This document shows positions 1 to 8,164 of a stretch of 64,000 nucleotides of DNA, piece by piece. Location of the stretch: NCBI RefSeq assembly GCF_005047635.1, contig NZ_SUKC01000014.1, positions 1-64,000 on the forward strand, read 5' to 3'. Source of the stretch: Arthrobacter sp. CAU 1506 (GTDB lineage: Bacteria > Actinomycetota > Actinomycetes > Actinomycetales > Micrococcaceae). The notes beneath the pieces are model-generated. The model ran no database searches, had not been told where the DNA came from, and saw only the letters and a list, made by a program, of their open reading frames with translations. The position numbers were made by a program, and so were the translations under genes. Positions within the stretch are counted from its first letter, which is position 1, and every line of letters starts with the position of its first letter.

Positions 1-72
1 CGCGCGCCGCTCCATATACAGGCGCACGGCACGGTCCTTGAATTCCTGTTCGTACTTGATTCCGCTGGTCAT
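1..72 (-). CDS. IS3-family transposase OrfA, N-terminal fragment (cut by window start)
   Basis: Read on the minus strand, the first 24 residues start MTSGIKYEQEFKDRAVRLYM. This is the usual opening of IS3/IS911-type OrfA proteins, a helix-turn-helix DNA-binding subunit whose N-terminus carries a Y-x-x-E-F-K-x-R-A-V-R-L pattern. A GGAG ribosome binding site sits about eight bases before the ATG at 72. The rest of orfA and any orfB lie outside the window, so intactness cannot be judged. The family call rests on the short N-terminal motif only. Confidence 0.75.
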   Translation of the reverse strand, partial: MTSGIKYEQEFKDRAVRLYMERRA

Positions 73-112
73 GATTCATTCTCCGGTGAGGAAAGAGTCT
101 CTACCAGACCCA
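1..112 (-). mobile_element. Left end of an IS3-family insertion sequence (partial)
   Basis: The orfA start at 72 lies the usual short distance inside an element end. The minus strand beginning near 112 reads TGGGTCTGGTAGAGACTC; IS3-family termini normally start with TG. The outer boundary is inferred from that and from the neighbouring coding remnant that becomes recognisable right after it. The other inverted repeat is not in the window, so the end is not proven. Confidence 0.5.
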
Positions 113-294
113 GTACGGTTCACATCACCACCCGCTCCGGACACACCCACACCACCACCCCCGACGAAAACTGGGCCATCACCTACCCCACAGCCAACGA
201 CCAACCCCACACCACCAACCCCCGAACAACCACCGCAGCAGCCTCCACGGACGGAGACGACGACGAACCATCGGACGAAGCGCCGCCATTCTGA
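113..294 (+). pseudogene. 3' remnant of a DUF222/HNH endonuclease-type gene
   Basis: The frame ending with TGA at 292-294 encodes STVHITTRSGHTHTTTPDEN and then a Thr/Asp-rich tail. This resembles the extreme C-terminus of DUF222/HNH endonuclease-like proteins that are multicopy in Arthrobacter and relatives. The frame stays open back into the insertion sequence with no start codon or ribosome binding site, so only the last 60 or so codons remain. The likely history is insertion of the IS3-type element into the gene. The family call is by recognition of the short C-terminal pattern, so it is moderate. Confidence 0.5.
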
Positions 295-513
295 CGTAGC
301 GTGGCGCTATCTGCTCTGTGCAGGCCGGCTGAGTCTGTCCCGGGAGTTGCCTACTGCGGCTATCCCTATGGCGAGACTTGCCCACCGCGGCGGGGTCTAT
401 CTGGGCGGCGTTGCCCACTAGCGGCGGTGCCTACGGAGGCCGGCGCTGTCTTTGGCGTTATTCATCCGGCTCGATGCCGATGGCGGTTACTCTCCGCCGG
501 GTGTCGATACTTA
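295..513. other. Intergenic stretch without recognisable gene
   Basis: This gap lies between the DUF222 remnant and the stop codon of the minus-strand zwf gene. Several frames are open by chance in the GC-rich sequence, but none has a ribosome binding site or a recognisable protein pattern. No clear hairpin terminator for zwf was seen. Confidence 0.5.
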
Positions 514-1989
514 TCAGCGGTGCTGCGTATCAGGGGAGAGCGGGGCGTCGCTTCGGGACGTGTCCCAGCCGGCCGGACCAAGGCTGCCGGCCTCGTACTC
601 TTCCAGCGGGACTACGTCCTTTTCCCAGGCTTCCAAGACTGGTTCGACAATCCGCCAGCAGTCCTCGGCGATGTCCCCGCGGACAGACAACAACGGGTCG
701 CCGTGCAGCACGCCCTCCAAGACTTCGCCGTAGGGCAGGAGGTCGGCCGCGTGCAGATCTGCTTCCAGCACGGCCCGGTCCAGCGTGAAGAGGTCACTCG
801 GACCGTTGACATCAATTTCCAACTGCAGGGTTTCGGGCCCGAGGCCGATCCGCAATCGGGTAGGCGAGTCGACGCCCTTGAATCCCGCAGGCAGGTGATT
901 GACCGGCTTAAAGGTGATGATGACTTCCTTCTTCGGCTTGGCCAGCGCCTTGCCCGAGCGCAGGATGAACGGCACGCCCGCCCAACGGCTGTTGTTGATG
1001 GAGATGTGGACTTCGGCAAGGGTTTCCGTTTTCCGCGAGGGGTCCACGCCCTGTTCTGCGGTGTAGTCGGGTGTGTCACGGTCGCCGATGCGGCCTGCGG
1101 TGTAGCGGGCCCGCCGGGTGCTTTTGGCGAAATCGGGGTCGACGCTGGCGGCCCGCATCACGCTGCCGATGTGGTCGCGCAGATCGCGTTCCTTGAGTGT
1201 GGCCGGCGGGTTCAATGCAGTCAGAGCCATGACCTGCAATAAATGGCTTTGGATCATGTCTCGCAGGGCCCCGGCGCCGTCGTAGTAGCGGGCACGCCCC
1301 TCCAAGGCCAGAGACTCGTCGTAGAAAATCTCCACTCTGGCCACATGGTCATTGCTGAGCAACGGTTCCAACAGGCGGTTGGCAAAGCGCAGGCCCAGGA
1401 TGTTGAACACCGTCGACTTGCCCAGGAAATGGTCCACCCTGTGGATGTGGTCCTCCGGCACCAGTTTCAGCAACATCTTGTTCAGCAATTCGGCGGACTC
1501 GAGGCTGGTGCCGAAGGGCTTCTCCAGCACCAGACGGGTCCCCTCCGGCACATCCTCTGGCTTGAGCACTTCGCATGCTTTCTGACTGACGGCTGGCGGC
1601 AAAGCGAAGAACACGGCCACCGGGCCGTCCAATTCCGCCAGCAGTTTGGCCAGGGCGCCCTCGGCAGTCACATCCACCGAGTGGTATTGAGTGTCTTGCT
1701 GGATGTCGAGCAACTGCTGCCGGCCGTTGTCGTTCGCGGCTTCGGCACAGGGATCGAAGGCGCCCTTGACGCGTTGTTGCCATCGAGCGGAGTCCCAGTC
1801 ATCGGAGCCGGCGCCCACCAGCTTCAGCCCGGTGGTCTTGCCCTGGGCGATCAGCTTGCCCAGCCCCGGCAGCAGCAGCCTCCCGGTCAGGTCGCCGGAG
1901 GCGCCGAGGATGAGCAGCGTCTGAATCTGCATCGGCCCGCTGGCGTATGGGGAGGAGGCGTCCTTGGTCTGGGTCTGTTCAGCGCTCAC
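514..1989 (-). CDS. zwf: Glucose-6-phosphate 1-dehydrogenase
   Basis: This is the first enzyme of the oxidative pentose-phosphate pathway, oxidising glucose 6-phosphate to 6-phosphogluconolactone with NADP. The N-terminal Rossmann fold carries LGASGDLTGR. EKPFG is present, and the catalytic block reads HRVDHFLGKS, keeping the Asp-His pair and Lys of the usual RIDHYLGK. At about 491 residues it is of normal length. I chose GTG at 1989 because AAGGTGG lies just before it; an in-frame GTG at 1998 would overlap that site. It lacks the usual actinobacterial neighbours (tal, opcA, pgl), so it may be a second, stand-alone copy. The gnd gene lies at 33.1 kb. Confidence 0.93.
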   Translation of the reverse strand: MSAEQTQTKDASSPYASGPMQIQTLLILGASGDLTGRLLLPGLGKLIAQGKTTGLKLVGAGSDDWDSARWQQRVKGAFDPCAEAANDNGRQQLLDIQQDTQYHSVDVTAEGALAKLLAELDGPVAVFFALPPAVSQKACEVLKPEDVPEGTRLVLEKPFGTSLESAELLNKMLLKLVPEDHIHRVDHFLGKSTVFNILGLRFANRLLEPLLSNDHVARVEIFYDESLALEGRARYYDGAGALRDMIQSHLLQVMALTALNPPATLKERDLRDHIGSVMRAASVDPDFAKSTRRARYTAGRIGDRDTPDYTAEQGVDPSRKTETLAEVHISINNSRWAGVPFILRSGKALAKPKKEVIITFKPVNHLPAGFKGVDSPTRLRIGLGPETLQLEIDVNGPSDLFTLDRAVLEADLHAADLLPYGEVLEGVLHGDPLLSVRGDIAEDCWRIVEPVLEAWEKDVVPLEEYEAGSLGPAGWDTSRSDAPLSPDTQHR

Positions 1990-2012
1990 GATTCCCACCT
2001 TGCCACGGCCGT

Positions 2013-2172
2013 GACGCGGAGGGAACGGTAGCGGCGGGTGCCTCGACGCGGAGGGAACGGAACCGGCGACGGGCGCCGCAACGACGTTCTGGCAAACCCG
2101 CGTCGTTCCCGCGTCCGAACAAGGCGTCCGCAGAAGCCGTCCGAAGAAGATACGAAGAAGGCGTCCGCAGAA
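2013..2172. repeat. Two pairs of short direct repeats between zwf and ffh
   Basis: GACGCGGAGGGAACGG occurs at 2013-2028 and again at 2045-2060. AAGGCGTCCGCAGAA occurs at 2121-2135 and 2158-2172. The stretch separates the divergent zwf and ffh genes and must hold both promoters, although I cannot place -10 and -35 boxes with confidence. The repeats could be regulatory or simply local duplications. Confidence 0.45.
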
Positions 2173-2283
2173 CGGAGTCTAACGGCGGCGAGACTGAGGC
2201 CACCGCCAGTTGATACCCTTAAGAGCTGAACTCCGGCGTGGCCCGGGGATTGTGAACCAGATCGACGAAAGTAGACACGGCGC

Positions 2284-3870
2284 GTGTTCAATTCACTCTC
2301 TGACCGGTTGACCTCAACCTTCAAGAATCTGCGCGGCAAGGGACGTCTGTCCGAGGCCGACGTCGATGCCACCGTGCGCGAGATCCGGCGCGCCCTGCTT
2401 GATGCCGACGTCGCGGTGCCCGTGGTGCGCGAGTTCACCGCCCATGTGAAGGAGCGGGCTCTCGGCGAGGAAGTCTCGGGTGCGCTGAATCCGGGCCAGC
2501 AGGTCGTCAAGATCGTCAACGACGAACTGGTCAACATCCTCGGCGGCGAGACCCGCCGCATCAAGCTGGCCAAGAACCCGCCGACGGTGATCATGCTCGC
2601 CGGTCTGCAGGGTGCGGGCAAGACCACCCTGGCAGGCAAGCTGTCCAAGTGGCTCAAGGGGCAGGGCCACAGCCCGTTGCTGGTCGCCGCCGACCTGCAG
2701 CGCCCCAACGCCGTGACGCAGCTTCAGGTCAACGGCCAGCGCGCCGGCGTGCCCGTCTTTGCCCCGCACCCGGGCGTGCAGTCCGAGTTCGACGCCGTCA
2801 CCGGCGATCCGGTGGCCGTGGCCCGCGACGGTATCGCCGAAGCGCGGCAGAAACTGTACGACGTGGTCATCGTGGACACCGCCGGCCGGTTGGGCGTCGA
2901 CGCCGAGATGATGCAGCAGGCCGCGGACATCCGCGCCGCCATCAACCCGGACGAAGTCCTCTTCGTCATCGACGCGATGATCGGCCAGGACGCGGTCAAC
3001 ACCGCGCAGGCCTTCAACGAAGGCGTCAACTTCACCGGCGTCGTCCTTTCCAAGCTCGACGGCGATGCCCGCGGCGGTGCCGCGCTCTCCGTCGCGTCGG
3101 TGACCGGCAAACCGGTGATGTTCGCCTCCACGGGCGAGAACCTGGACGACTTCGAGATCTTCCACCCGGACCGGATGGCCAACCGCATCCTGGACATGGG
3201 CGACATCCTCACCCTGATCGAGCAGGCGGAGAAGTCCTGGGACAAGGGCGAAGCCGAGCGGATGGCGAAGAAGTTCGCCGACCAGGAAGACTTCACCCTG
3301 GACGACTTCCTCGCCCAGATGCAGCAGATCCGCAAAATGGGCTCGATGAAGAAGATGCTCATGATGATGCCCGGCGCCGCCAACATGCGCCAGCAGCTGG
3401 AGAACTTCGACGAGCGCGAGATCGACCGCGTGGAGGCGATCGTCCGCTCGATGACGCCGCACGAACGGGTTGCCCCGAAGATCATCAACGGTTCCCGCCG
3501 CGCCCGCATCGCCAAGGGTTCCGGCGTCCACGTCTCCGAGGTCAATGGCCTGCTGGAGCGCTTCGGCCAGGCCCAGAAGATGATGAAGAAGATGGCACAG
3601 GGCGGCGGCATCCCGGGCATGCCCGGCGTGGCCGGCCCCGGCGGCTTCGGTGGCGCACGCAAGAAGCAGCAGGCAGCCAAGGGCAAGAAGAAGACCCGCT
3701 CCGGCAACCCGGCCAAGGCCGCGCAGGAACTGCGCGAGGCCGAGGAGCGGCGCAAGAACAAGGCATCGGTTCCGGCCGGAAGTGCCTTCGGCGCCCCGCA
3801 GGACGGACAGGAATTCGATCCGTCCGCGCTGAACCTGCCCAAGGGCTTTGATAAGTTCCTCGGCAAGTAG
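2284..3870 (+). CDS. ffh: Signal recognition particle protein Ffh (SRP54)
   Basis: This GTPase binds signal peptides and 4.5S RNA and delivers ribosomes making membrane proteins to FtsY. The N domain is followed by the G domain with GLQGAGKTT at residues 107-115, DTAGRLGVD and SKLDGDARGG. The methionine-rich M domain follows, with GSMKKMLMMMPG. A glycine- and lysine-rich C-terminal tail follows the M domain. The length of 528 residues is normal for actinobacteria. It starts with GTG. It is followed by a hairpin and then an unrelated gene, so it is probably transcribed alone. Confidence 0.97.
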   Translation: MFNSLSDRLTSTFKNLRGKGRLSEADVDATVREIRRALLDADVAVPVVREFTAHVKERALGEEVSGALNPGQQVVKIVNDELVNILGGETRRIKLAKNPPTVIMLAGLQGAGKTTLAGKLSKWLKGQGHSPLLVAADLQRPNAVTQLQVNGQRAGVPVFAPHPGVQSEFDAVTGDPVAVARDGIAEARQKLYDVVIVDTAGRLGVDAEMMQQAADIRAAINPDEVLFVIDAMIGQDAVNTAQAFNEGVNFTGVVLSKLDGDARGGAALSVASVTGKPVMFASTGENLDDFEIFHPDRMANRILDMGDILTLIEQAEKSWDKGEAERMAKKFADQEDFTLDDFLAQMQQIRKMGSMKKMLMMMPGAANMRQQLENFDEREIDRVEAIVRSMTPHERVAPKIINGSRRARIAKGSGVHVSEVNGLLERFGQAQKMMKKMAQGGGIPGMPGVAGPGGFGGARKKQQAAKGKKKTRSGNPAKAAQELREAEERRKNKASVPAGSAFGAPQDGQEFDPSALNLPKGFDKFLGK

Positions 3871-3897
3871 CCTGCCCAGGCTCCACATGCAGTGCGA

Positions 3898-3926
3898 ATG
3901 CCCCGTCGGTGAGTCCGGCGGGGCAT
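3898..3926 (+). terminator. Hairpin after ffh
   Basis: ATGCCCCGTCGG at 3898-3909 pairs with CCGGCGGGGCAT at 3915-3926 around a five-base loop, with one G-T pair. There is no clean T run after it, so this is a GC-rich actinobacterial-type terminator candidate rather than a classical one. Confidence 0.6.
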
Positions 3927-4037
3927 CTGCCGTAAAGAGGGAAGGTAGGCTGGGTTGCTGAATCGTTTCGGCAAGACGACGGTCAAGACGACGCGGGTCA
4001 TCGGCCCACCGGCGAGGCAGCGCAGCGAAGGAGTTTT

Positions 4038-4595
4038 GTGGCAGAGCAGGCACACACCGGAGTGGACCGCCCGGCCGGACGGCGGCAGGGCGCCGTCGTG
4101 GTCATCGTACGCAGCGTCGGCGGTTCCGTGGTGCTGCTGAACGGTCCCGACGGCCCCGCTTTGCCGGCTGCAGCCGTCCGGCCGGGCGAAGATCCGCGGT
4201 CCGCCGCGGCCCGCGTGCTGGCCGAATCCTCGCTCCCGGTGCCGCCCGGGCGCATTCTGGCGCTCGACTACCAGCCCGTGGCTGCCGCTGCCGCCGAAGC
4301 CATTACCTTTGTGTACGACGGCGGAACGTACGACGGCGGTGAACTCGCCGCGGGTGCCGGGGGACAGGCCGTCTTCCTCCCGGTCGAACAGGCTGCGGCG
4401 GTCCTGGACGGCGCACAGTCCGCCCAGTTGGCAGCCGGACTGCGCGCCCACGAGCTGCTCACCGTGGCGGAACTGCGCAACGGGCAGGTGCTGCAGACCG
4501 CGCAGTCGCGCGTGCCGGAACGTGAACTTGCACCGCACGTCTGGGAACCCGAGCCGGCCGCTGGCTCCAAAGGAACTGTCGGGTCCGGCGTCTAG
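4038..4595 (+). CDS. Nudix-like protein with degenerate Nudix box
   Basis: The first 100 residues follow the Nudix fold pattern: a strand AVVVIVRSVGGSVVLLNG, then a helix region RPGEDPRSAAARVLAESSLP where the Nudix box would sit. The Gly and Glu at the start of the box are present. The REUxEE core that binds the metal is missing, since it reads AARVLAESS. Pyrophosphohydrolase activity is therefore doubtful. A GAAGGAG ribosome binding site precedes the GTG start. It is 185 residues long and is followed ten bases later by an alpha/beta hydrolase gene, with which it is probably co-transcribed. Function unknown. Confidence 0.6.
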   Translation: MAEQAHTGVDRPAGRRQGAVVVIVRSVGGSVVLLNGPDGPALPAAAVRPGEDPRSAAARVLAESSLPVPPGRILALDYQPVAAAAAEAITFVYDGGTYDGGELAAGAGGQAVFLPVEQAAAVLDGAQSAQLAAGLRAHELLTVAELRNGQVLQTAQSRVPERELAPHVWEPEPAAGSKGTVGSGV

Positions 4596-4605
4596 TATTT
4601 CTCCC

Positions 4606-5316
4606 ATGGCAGTTGGCAGCGGAGAGCGGGTGGTCTTTGTCCACGGCACCGACAGCTTCGGCGCCGCGGCCTGGCCGCACCAGCACCGGCTGGCCGGGCG
4701 GTACGACTGCCTGTTCCTCCGACGCCACGGCTTTGACCTGCAGGCGGACCCGCTGCCTACCGACTTCGACGAAGACGCCCGGATCGTTGGCGGCCATCTC
4801 GGTCCCGGTGCGCACGTCGTGGCGCACGCACAGGGCGCCGTCGCCGCGATGATGGCCGCCGTGGAACATCCGGACAAGGTGCTTTCGCTGACGCTGTTCG
4901 AGCCGGCGTGTTTGTCGCTGACTGCTGACTTGCCCGCCACGCAGGCCTACCGGCAACGCCTGGAGCCGCTGTTCGCTGCCCGCCGTGAATTGACCGATGA
5001 GGAGTACCAGCGTGAGTTCGTCCGGCTGGTGGTCGGAGCGGAAGCGCTGCCGCTGGCCACTGCGGCCGACCGGGCACAGGCAAAACGGGCCCGACTACAG
5101 GCGCCGCCATGGAACGCACCGCTGCATATTGTCCCGGGTCTGCCCACGCTCGTGGTCACCGGAGGTTGGGAGCCGCTGTATGAGGAAGTGGCCCACTACC
5201 TGGCCGGCACCGGCGCCATCCACCGCCACGCCGGCGGGCATCACCGGCCGCAGGATTCCGAGCAAGGCCAAGCACTCCTAGAGGCCTTCCTGGCCCGCAA
5301 GCCGCTGCCCGACTGA
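4606..5316 (+). CDS. Alpha/beta hydrolase fold protein lacking the nucleophile
   Basis: The protein has 236 residues. The N-terminus VVFVHGTD matches the oxyanion-hole strand of alpha/beta hydrolases. The cap and core follow the usual order, with FEPACLSL after the elbow, PTLVVTGGWEP near residue 180 and HRHAGGHHRP near the C-terminus where the catalytic His sits. The nucleophile elbow, normally G-x-S-x-G, reads A73-H-A75-Q-G77, so the catalytic Ser is Ala. It may be non-enzymatic or use other residues. The ATG at 4606 is close behind the Nudix-like gene. The substrate is unknown. Confidence 0.75.
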   Translation: MAVGSGERVVFVHGTDSFGAAAWPHQHRLAGRYDCLFLRRHGFDLQADPLPTDFDEDARIVGGHLGPGAHVVAHAQGAVAAMMAAVEHPDKVLSLTLFEPACLSLTADLPATQAYRQRLEPLFAARRELTDEEYQREFVRLVVGAEALPLATAADRAQAKRARLQAPPWNAPLHIVPGLPTLVVTGGWEPLYEEVAHYLAGTGAIHRHAGGHHRPQDSEQGQALLEAFLARKPLPD

Positions 5317-5377
5317 ACCGAGGTTTTCTGCCCGTCGCTGTGCCGCCGGACTGAGCAGAGGTTGCTAGCGTTGAGCT

Positions 5378-6619
5378 ATGAACCAAACAGGTTGGGAACC
5401 GGCGTCCGGACAACTGTGGTGGCCGTGGCCGCTGGACGAGGCAGGTGTGGCAGCGCTGCAGCAGCAACTCTCCAACCGGTCGCTGCTCGGCGCTTACGCC
5501 GGCGGGGTCCCGCAGCCCGGCGACAGTGTGGTGTCCGTGTTGCTGGCCGTGAATCCGGAGCAGCGTGCCGCAGTATTGGATGCCGCGGGAAAGGCGGTGC
5601 CCGGCCCTGATGTCGCGGCGCTGGTCCGCGGATTGTCCGCCGACTTGGGGGCAGCTGTGGAGATTGACGGCGTCGAATACGAGGCGCCCGCGCCGGAAGC
5701 TGCGCTGGAATTGGATGTCGTGCCGGAACCCGACGACGCCGAGGAGCTTGCAGCACCGGACGCCGCCGAGCTGCGCACCGTCCTGGTGGGTAAGTTCCGG
5801 CGCGAGGATCTGATGATGTTCGGTGCCCTCAATGGCGTGGAGGTCCACCTCCTCGGCTCCTCTGAAGGAAATGCGGAGGGTCTTGCGCCCGGCCAGCGCC
5901 TCGTTTTGATTCACGGCGACGCGGCGCCGGGCCTCTACAACTGGCCGGCCTCCGCCAAACCCATCGTGGCGCTGATGGACTTGGACGGTTTCCGCGCGGT
6001 CGAAGCCTGGCTGCCCGGCACCCGGCGCGATCCGGATACCAGCTTTTGGCATGCCTGGGAGGGGCCGGCCAAGCCGTTCCCCTCGGCATCGCGCGCCGAC
6101 GCCGAGGCGCTGCGGTTGCTCGGCCGGATTGTGCATCCCGAAGGCCCCGATCCGCGGCGGCTCGGCGACGTCCTCGGTCTGGAACCGGGCGCCGTCGAAG
6201 GACTCCAGGAACTCATGGCATCGCCGGACGAACCGGGGATCCTGGCCCGCGCCGGCCAACTCCTGGAACTGCCTCCGGTGGCCGCACGGCTGGCTGAAGG
6301 AACACTGCAGCCCGACCGGGTCCCCGGGATGGAGACCCTGCCGGTGCAGTCAATCGGCAAGGCACTGCTCGAACTGGCCAGCACCCCCGCCGAAGGGAGA
6401 GGGCCCCTCGCTGCCTGGCAGCGCGCCGTCGTCGCACGCCCCGGAATGCTGGCTGGCAGTGCCGCTGCGGCGACCGCCGGGGCCGCGCTGCTGTTCCGGG
6501 CCGCGGCACGCCGTCCGGCCAGCGCCCGATTGCTGCGCGCCGGTGCGCTGGGGCTGGTGTTGCAGGCCGCCGGGGACGTTGCGTTGGGCGGCTATCTGGC
6601 TTACCGGCGACGCCGCTGA
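5378..6619 (+). CDS. Hypothetical protein with C-terminal membrane segments
   Basis: This protein has 413 residues and I do not recognise its family. Residues 1-130 and about 130-230 are acidic globular segments. A central segment is rich in short helices, with PEGPDPRRLGDVLGLEPGAV. Near the C-terminus an alanine-rich hydrophobic stretch (AGSAAAATAGAALLFRAAAR) and LGLVLQAAGDVALGGYLAY suggest two membrane helices followed by an Arg tail. The last 19 bases overlap the 3' end of the convergent DUF1232 gene. It is real by codon use and length, but its role cannot be inferred. Confidence 0.6.
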   Translation: MNQTGWEPASGQLWWPWPLDEAGVAALQQQLSNRSLLGAYAGGVPQPGDSVVSVLLAVNPEQRAAVLDAAGKAVPGPDVAALVRGLSADLGAAVEIDGVEYEAPAPEAALELDVVPEPDDAEELAAPDAAELRTVLVGKFRREDLMMFGALNGVEVHLLGSSEGNAEGLAPGQRLVLIHGDAAPGLYNWPASAKPIVALMDLDGFRAVEAWLPGTRRDPDTSFWHAWEGPAKPFPSASRADAEALRLLGRIVHPEGPDPRRLGDVLGLEPGAVEGLQELMASPDEPGILARAGQLLELPPVAARLAEGTLQPDRVPGMETLPVQSIGKALLELASTPAEGRGPLAAWQRAVVARPGMLAGSAAAATAGAALLFRAAARRPASARLLRAGALGLVLQAAGDVALGGYLAYRRRR

Positions 6620-7032
6620 TTCCCGGAGACGCCGGCCAGCCGTTCCACCGCGTTGAGTCCGGCCTCCGTGCCGGGCCAATGTCGGCGCAGCGGTTCCAGT
6701 CCAGCCGACCGGACCATCGCGCGCAGGAGCCAGGCGGCCACCAGAACGTCGTCGGCGTAGCCAAGGACCGGGACGAAATCCGGAACCAAGTCGATGGGCG
6801 AGGCCAGATAAATCAGCAGCAGCAGCGGAAGCAACCGCGTCCGGACGTGAAGTTCCGGATCGGCCGCCAGCCGGCGCAACAGGCGGAGCAGATCGGGCAA
6901 CAGGCGCATCGCATCCCGCATGCCAACGGTATCCGGATGGCGCCTCGCGTAACCCCAGAGGGCCAGGAGCATCAGGACGTAAAGGAGCACCAATCCGCCG
7001 ACCACGGCGAGGACCGGTTCCCACCATTGCAT
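6601..7032 (-). CDS. YkvA-like DUF1232 membrane protein
   Basis: This 143-residue protein has an N-terminal membrane helix (PVLAVVGGLVLLYVLMLLAL). Its DUF1232 core contains YLASPIDLVPDFVPVLGYAD, the hallmark of the YkvA family, followed by DVLVAAWLLRAMVR. The biochemical role of the family is not established. The gene converges on and overlaps the upstream hypothetical gene by 19 bases. Confidence 0.85.
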   Translation of the reverse strand: MQWWEPVLAVVGGLVLLYVLMLLALWGYARRHPDTVGMRDAMRLLPDLLRLLRRLAADPELHVRTRLLPLLLLIYLASPIDLVPDFVPVLGYADDVLVAAWLLRAMVRSAGLEPLRRHWPGTEAGLNAVERLAGVSGNQRRRR

Positions 7033-7190
7033 CGCGGCATCCTGACTCGTATTGGACTTGTAGCGACCCTTCAGGATCAGCGTACCGGCCGGTGCACCGG
7101 CGCGATCGGCTGCGGGGCGGCGATAGTCAGACTCTGAGTCCTAGGCCCATTTCTGAACCCCTAGGTCAGGGGACTGGAATAAACGTGAAG

Positions 7191-7215
7191 GTTCAAGTAT
7201 TCTATTTACATGAAC
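7191..7215 (+). promoter_or_regulatory. Inverted repeat over the start codon of the VOC gene, candidate MarR-type operator
   Basis: GTTCAAGTA (7191-7199) and TACATGAAC (7207-7215) are inverted copies matching at eight of nine positions with a seven-base spacer. The right arm includes the ATG at 7210. A repressor here would block initiation directly. MarR/DUF24-type regulators of ring-cleavage and quinone-response genes bind sites of this size; no regulator gene lies beside it. Confidence 0.45.
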
Positions 7216-8097
7216 TTTCAAGTAAGCCCCCAGGACCTGCTCTCCGCCGACCTCAGCATGGGCACCGTGATGCTCAAGGTGGGGGACATGAAGAACATGA
7301 CCAACTACTACCAGCAGGCGCTGGGGCTGGATCCCGTCTCCGAGGGGCTCGGCGGGGTCTTCCTGGGCCGCGGCACCACGCCGCTGCTCCACCTGGCTCC
7401 GGCCAACGGGTTGCAGTTGCCGTCCCGCGGCGAAGCCGGCCTGTTCCACACCGCCTTCCTGTTCGAGAACCAGTCGGACCTGGCCGCCACCGTGGCCACC
7501 GCGGCGCAGACCGACCCGTCCCGGTTCACGGGCAGTGCCGACCACCTGGTCAGCGAGGCGTTCTACTTCACCGACCCGGAGGGCAACGGCATTGAGCTCT
7601 ACTGGGACCGCCCGCGCGATCAGTGGTCGTGGAACCAGACCGCGGAAGGCAAGGAGGTCCACATGGACAGCCTGGCCCTGAACCCGCAAACCTACCTGCA
7701 GAGCCACCTGACCGAGGAGTCGCTCGCCAACCAGCGCCAGTCCGGCGCGGATATCGGCCACGTGCACCTGCAGGTCGGCGACACCCACACCGCCGAAGAG
7801 TTCTATGTGAAGACCCTCGGCTTCGAGCGCACCGCCGGCTGGCACGGCCAGGCGCTGTTCGTTGCCGCCGGCGGCTACCACCACCACATGGCCATGAACG
7901 TCTGGAACAGCCGCGGCGCAGGCCCGCGCAAGGACACCCTTGGCCTGGGCGAAGTGCTGATCCACGTTCCGACCGACGACGAGGTGGGCGCTTTGGCCGA
8001 GCGGCTGACCAGCGCCGGCGTCTCGCACCACCACACCGGTGCCGAATTGCGCTTCGAGGACCCGTGGCGCAACCAGCTGCGCATCGCCGTCGGCTAG
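7210..8097 (+). CDS. VOC-family extradiol dioxygenase-like protein (CatE-like)
   Basis: The 295-residue protein has two vicinal-oxygen-chelate modules, one at about residues 18-135 and one at 180-295. The second holds candidate metal ligands: His in GHVHLQVGD, the His cluster in GGYHHHMAMNVW, and Glu in LRFEDPWRN. This layout matches CatE/YfiE-like catechol 2,3-dioxygenases and relatives that open or detoxify quinone/catechol rings. Whether it is a dioxygenase or another VOC enzyme cannot be told from sequence alone. It stands alone, with an inverted repeat over its start codon suggesting local repression. Confidence 0.8.
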   Translation: MNFQVSPQDLLSADLSMGTVMLKVGDMKNMTNYYQQALGLDPVSEGLGGVFLGRGTTPLLHLAPANGLQLPSRGEAGLFHTAFLFENQSDLAATVATAAQTDPSRFTGSADHLVSEAFYFTDPEGNGIELYWDRPRDQWSWNQTAEGKEVHMDSLALNPQTYLQSHLTEESLANQRQSGADIGHVHLQVGDTHTAEEFYVKTLGFERTAGWHGQALFVAAGGYHHHMAMNVWNSRGAGPRKDTLGLGEVLIHVPTDDEVGALAERLTSAGVSHHHTGAELRFEDPWRNQLRIAVG

Positions 8098-8164
8098 GTG
8101 GAAATCCGCCCGATGCGGCTAGGCTGAACGAGAACCATCGGTCTAGCCGCGGAAGGGCTTGCAC

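Noticed and set aside
2314-4053. Long antisense frames opposite ffh, also seen opposite many other genes
   Set aside because: These are products of high GC codon bias; the sense strand encodes a complete conserved protein and the antisense has no start signals or family motifs.
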